64,000 nt of DNA from an uncultured Pelagibacteraceae bacterium. GTDB taxonomy: Bacteria; Pseudomonadota; Alphaproteobacteria; Pelagibacterales; Pelagibacteraceae. Both the position numbers and the translations under genes were made by a program. Where the stretch lies: contig CACFKF010000004.1 in NCBI GenBank assembly GCA_902566775.1, forward strand, positions 1-64,000. The letters run 5' to 3'. Under the pieces are notes generated by a model that saw only the letters and a program-made list of their open reading frames with translations, was not told where the DNA came from and did no database searches. Of the stretch, positions 62,805 to 64,000 are shown in pieces; the first letter of the stretch is position 1; each line of letters begins with the position of its first letter.

Positions 62805-63886
62805 TGTATTTGGTTGTTACAAGATCTTTTCCTCCAGAATTAGGAGGGATGCAAAATTTAATGTGGGGCTTAACAAATTCTATTTCAAAATACAATTTAA
62901 CAAAAGTATTTGCTGATTATCAAGAAAATCATAAAGAAGTTGATGATAGTGTTTCATTTTCTATAGAAAGAGTTGGAGGGGCAAAATTAATAAGAAAATA
63001 TAGAAAAGCTTATTTAGTAAATGAATTTATTAATAAAAATAAAAAGGTTGAATGTATCATTGCTGATCATTGGAAAAGTATAGAGTTAATAAAATCAAAT
63101 AAAAAAAAAATTTGTTTAATCCATTCAAAAGAAATCAATCATAATAAAGGCAGCAGTTCAAATAAAAGAGTTTTAAATGTATTAAATAATGTTGACCATA
63201 TAGTTGCAAACTCTGAGTTTACAAAAAATCTTGCAATAGAAAATGGAGTAAATTCTGATAAAATCATCGTAATCAATCCAGGTGTTTATCCAGTTAAATC
63301 AATTGATAATAAAATATTAGAAGAGGCAGAAAATTTGCTTAAAAATAAAAATCCAAGGCTTATTACTGTTTCTAGATTCGATAAACGTAAAAATCATGAA
63401 AAAGTAATTATGGCTTTAAGAAACTTGAAAGAAATTTATCCAAATATAATTTATACTTGTATTGGTTTAGGTGAAGAAAAAGAAAACATTAAAAAATTAG
63501 TTAAAGAATTAGGTTTAGATAAACAGGTACTATTTTTTAAGAATATTTCTCAAGTCTTAAAAAATGCATTAATTTCTAAGTCAAATCTATTTGTTATGCC
63601 TTCAATTATTTATAAAAGATCAGTTGAAGGATTTGGTATTGCTTATGTAGAAGCGGCCCAATACGGAGTTCCATCCATTGGAGGCAAGGATGGTGGAGCT
63701 TCAGATGCAATTAAAGATAAAGAAACTGGAATTATTTGCGATGGTAATAATCTAGATGAAATTTATTCTAGTATAGATTTAGTTTTAAAAAATAATTCTT
63801 ACAAAGAGTTAGGAAAAAAAGCAAAAGAATATGTAACTAAATTTGAATGGAATAATATAGTTAATGAATATTTAAAAATACTATAG
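62804..63886 (+). CDS. Glycosyltransferase family 4 (GT-B)
   Basis: SFPPELGGMQNLMWGL, VSRFDKRKNHEKVIMAL, EGFGIAYVEAAQYGVPSIGGKDGGASDAI. Confidence 0.92.
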   Translation: MYLVVTRSFPPELGGMQNLMWGLTNSISKYNLTKVFADYQENHKEVDDSVSFSIERVGGAKLIRKYRKAYLVNEFINKNKKVECIIADHWKSIELIKSNKKKICLIHSKEINHNKGSSSNKRVLNVLNNVDHIVANSEFTKNLAIENGVNSDKIIVINPGVYPVKSIDNKILEEAENLLKNKNPRLITVSRFDKRKNHEKVIMALRNLKEIYPNIIYTCIGLGEEKENIKKLVKELGLDKQVLFFKNISQVLKNALISKSNLFVMPSIIYKRSVEGFGIAYVEAAQYGVPSIGGKDGGASDAIKDKETGIICDGNNLDEIYSSIDLVLKNNSYKELGKKAKEYVTKFEWNNIVNEYLKIL

Positions 63887-63898
63887 TATAATTATCTT

Positions 63899-64000
63899 AT
63901 GATTGAAAAATTTAATGGAATTATTTATCTAGTTATTTTTATAATTCATTTTGCTGCATACGCTTTTTATGCATTTAGATGTGTGTTCACAACTAAAGCA
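63899..64000 (+). CDS. Partial ORF, membrane protein N-terminus (runs off window)
   Basis: MIEKFNGIIYLVIFIIHFAAYAFYAFRCVFTTKA open at window end. Confidence 0.5.
   Translation, partial: MIEKFNGIIYLVIFIIHFAAYAFYAFRCVFTTKA

Overview
This 64 kb AT-rich window is chromosomal and almost entirely coding. Gene content, extreme compaction and AT bias fit a streamlined SAR11/Pelagibacter-like alphaproteobacterium; that placement is an inference, not searched. It contains, in order: rpoC (partial)-rpoB-rplL-rplJ-rplA-rplK-nusG-secE-tRNA-Trp-tuf-tRNA-Gly-tRNA-Tyr; rlmB, tRNA-Thr, nadK and tRNA-Leu; a divergent pair of cobalamin-binding-type radical SAM proteins; serA-serC, a DUF1015-like gene and a TrpB2-like gene; sfsA-map-purBCSQL-bolA-grxD; rpsD, trmJ-like, cimA, cysS, nadE, class II DAHP synthase and glmS; a GlmU reduced to its C-terminal domain; a methylcitrate cluster (prpD, a 2OG oxygenase, prpB, prpC); nrdAB; and a run of accessory metabolic and envelope genes. 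I saw no mobile element, prophage, CRISPR array or rRNA. The most unusual things are: (i) the 59884-60023 segment, holding three tightly packed unannotated mini-ORFs, two of which repeat the start (first codons) of neighbouring secreted-protein genes; (ii) an unannotated 34-aa membrane mini-ORF that overlaps the nuclease start (ATGA); (iii) the GlmU without a uridyltransferase domain; (iv) the radical SAM pair; (v) a 2OG oxygenase inside the methylcitrate cluster; (vi) a 3-bp gap between two divergent start codons; (vii) mutually exclusive hairpins and a 7-bp-arm palindrome between the tRNA/tuf cluster and rlmB; (viii) a candidate NrdR-type palindrome upstream of nrdA.
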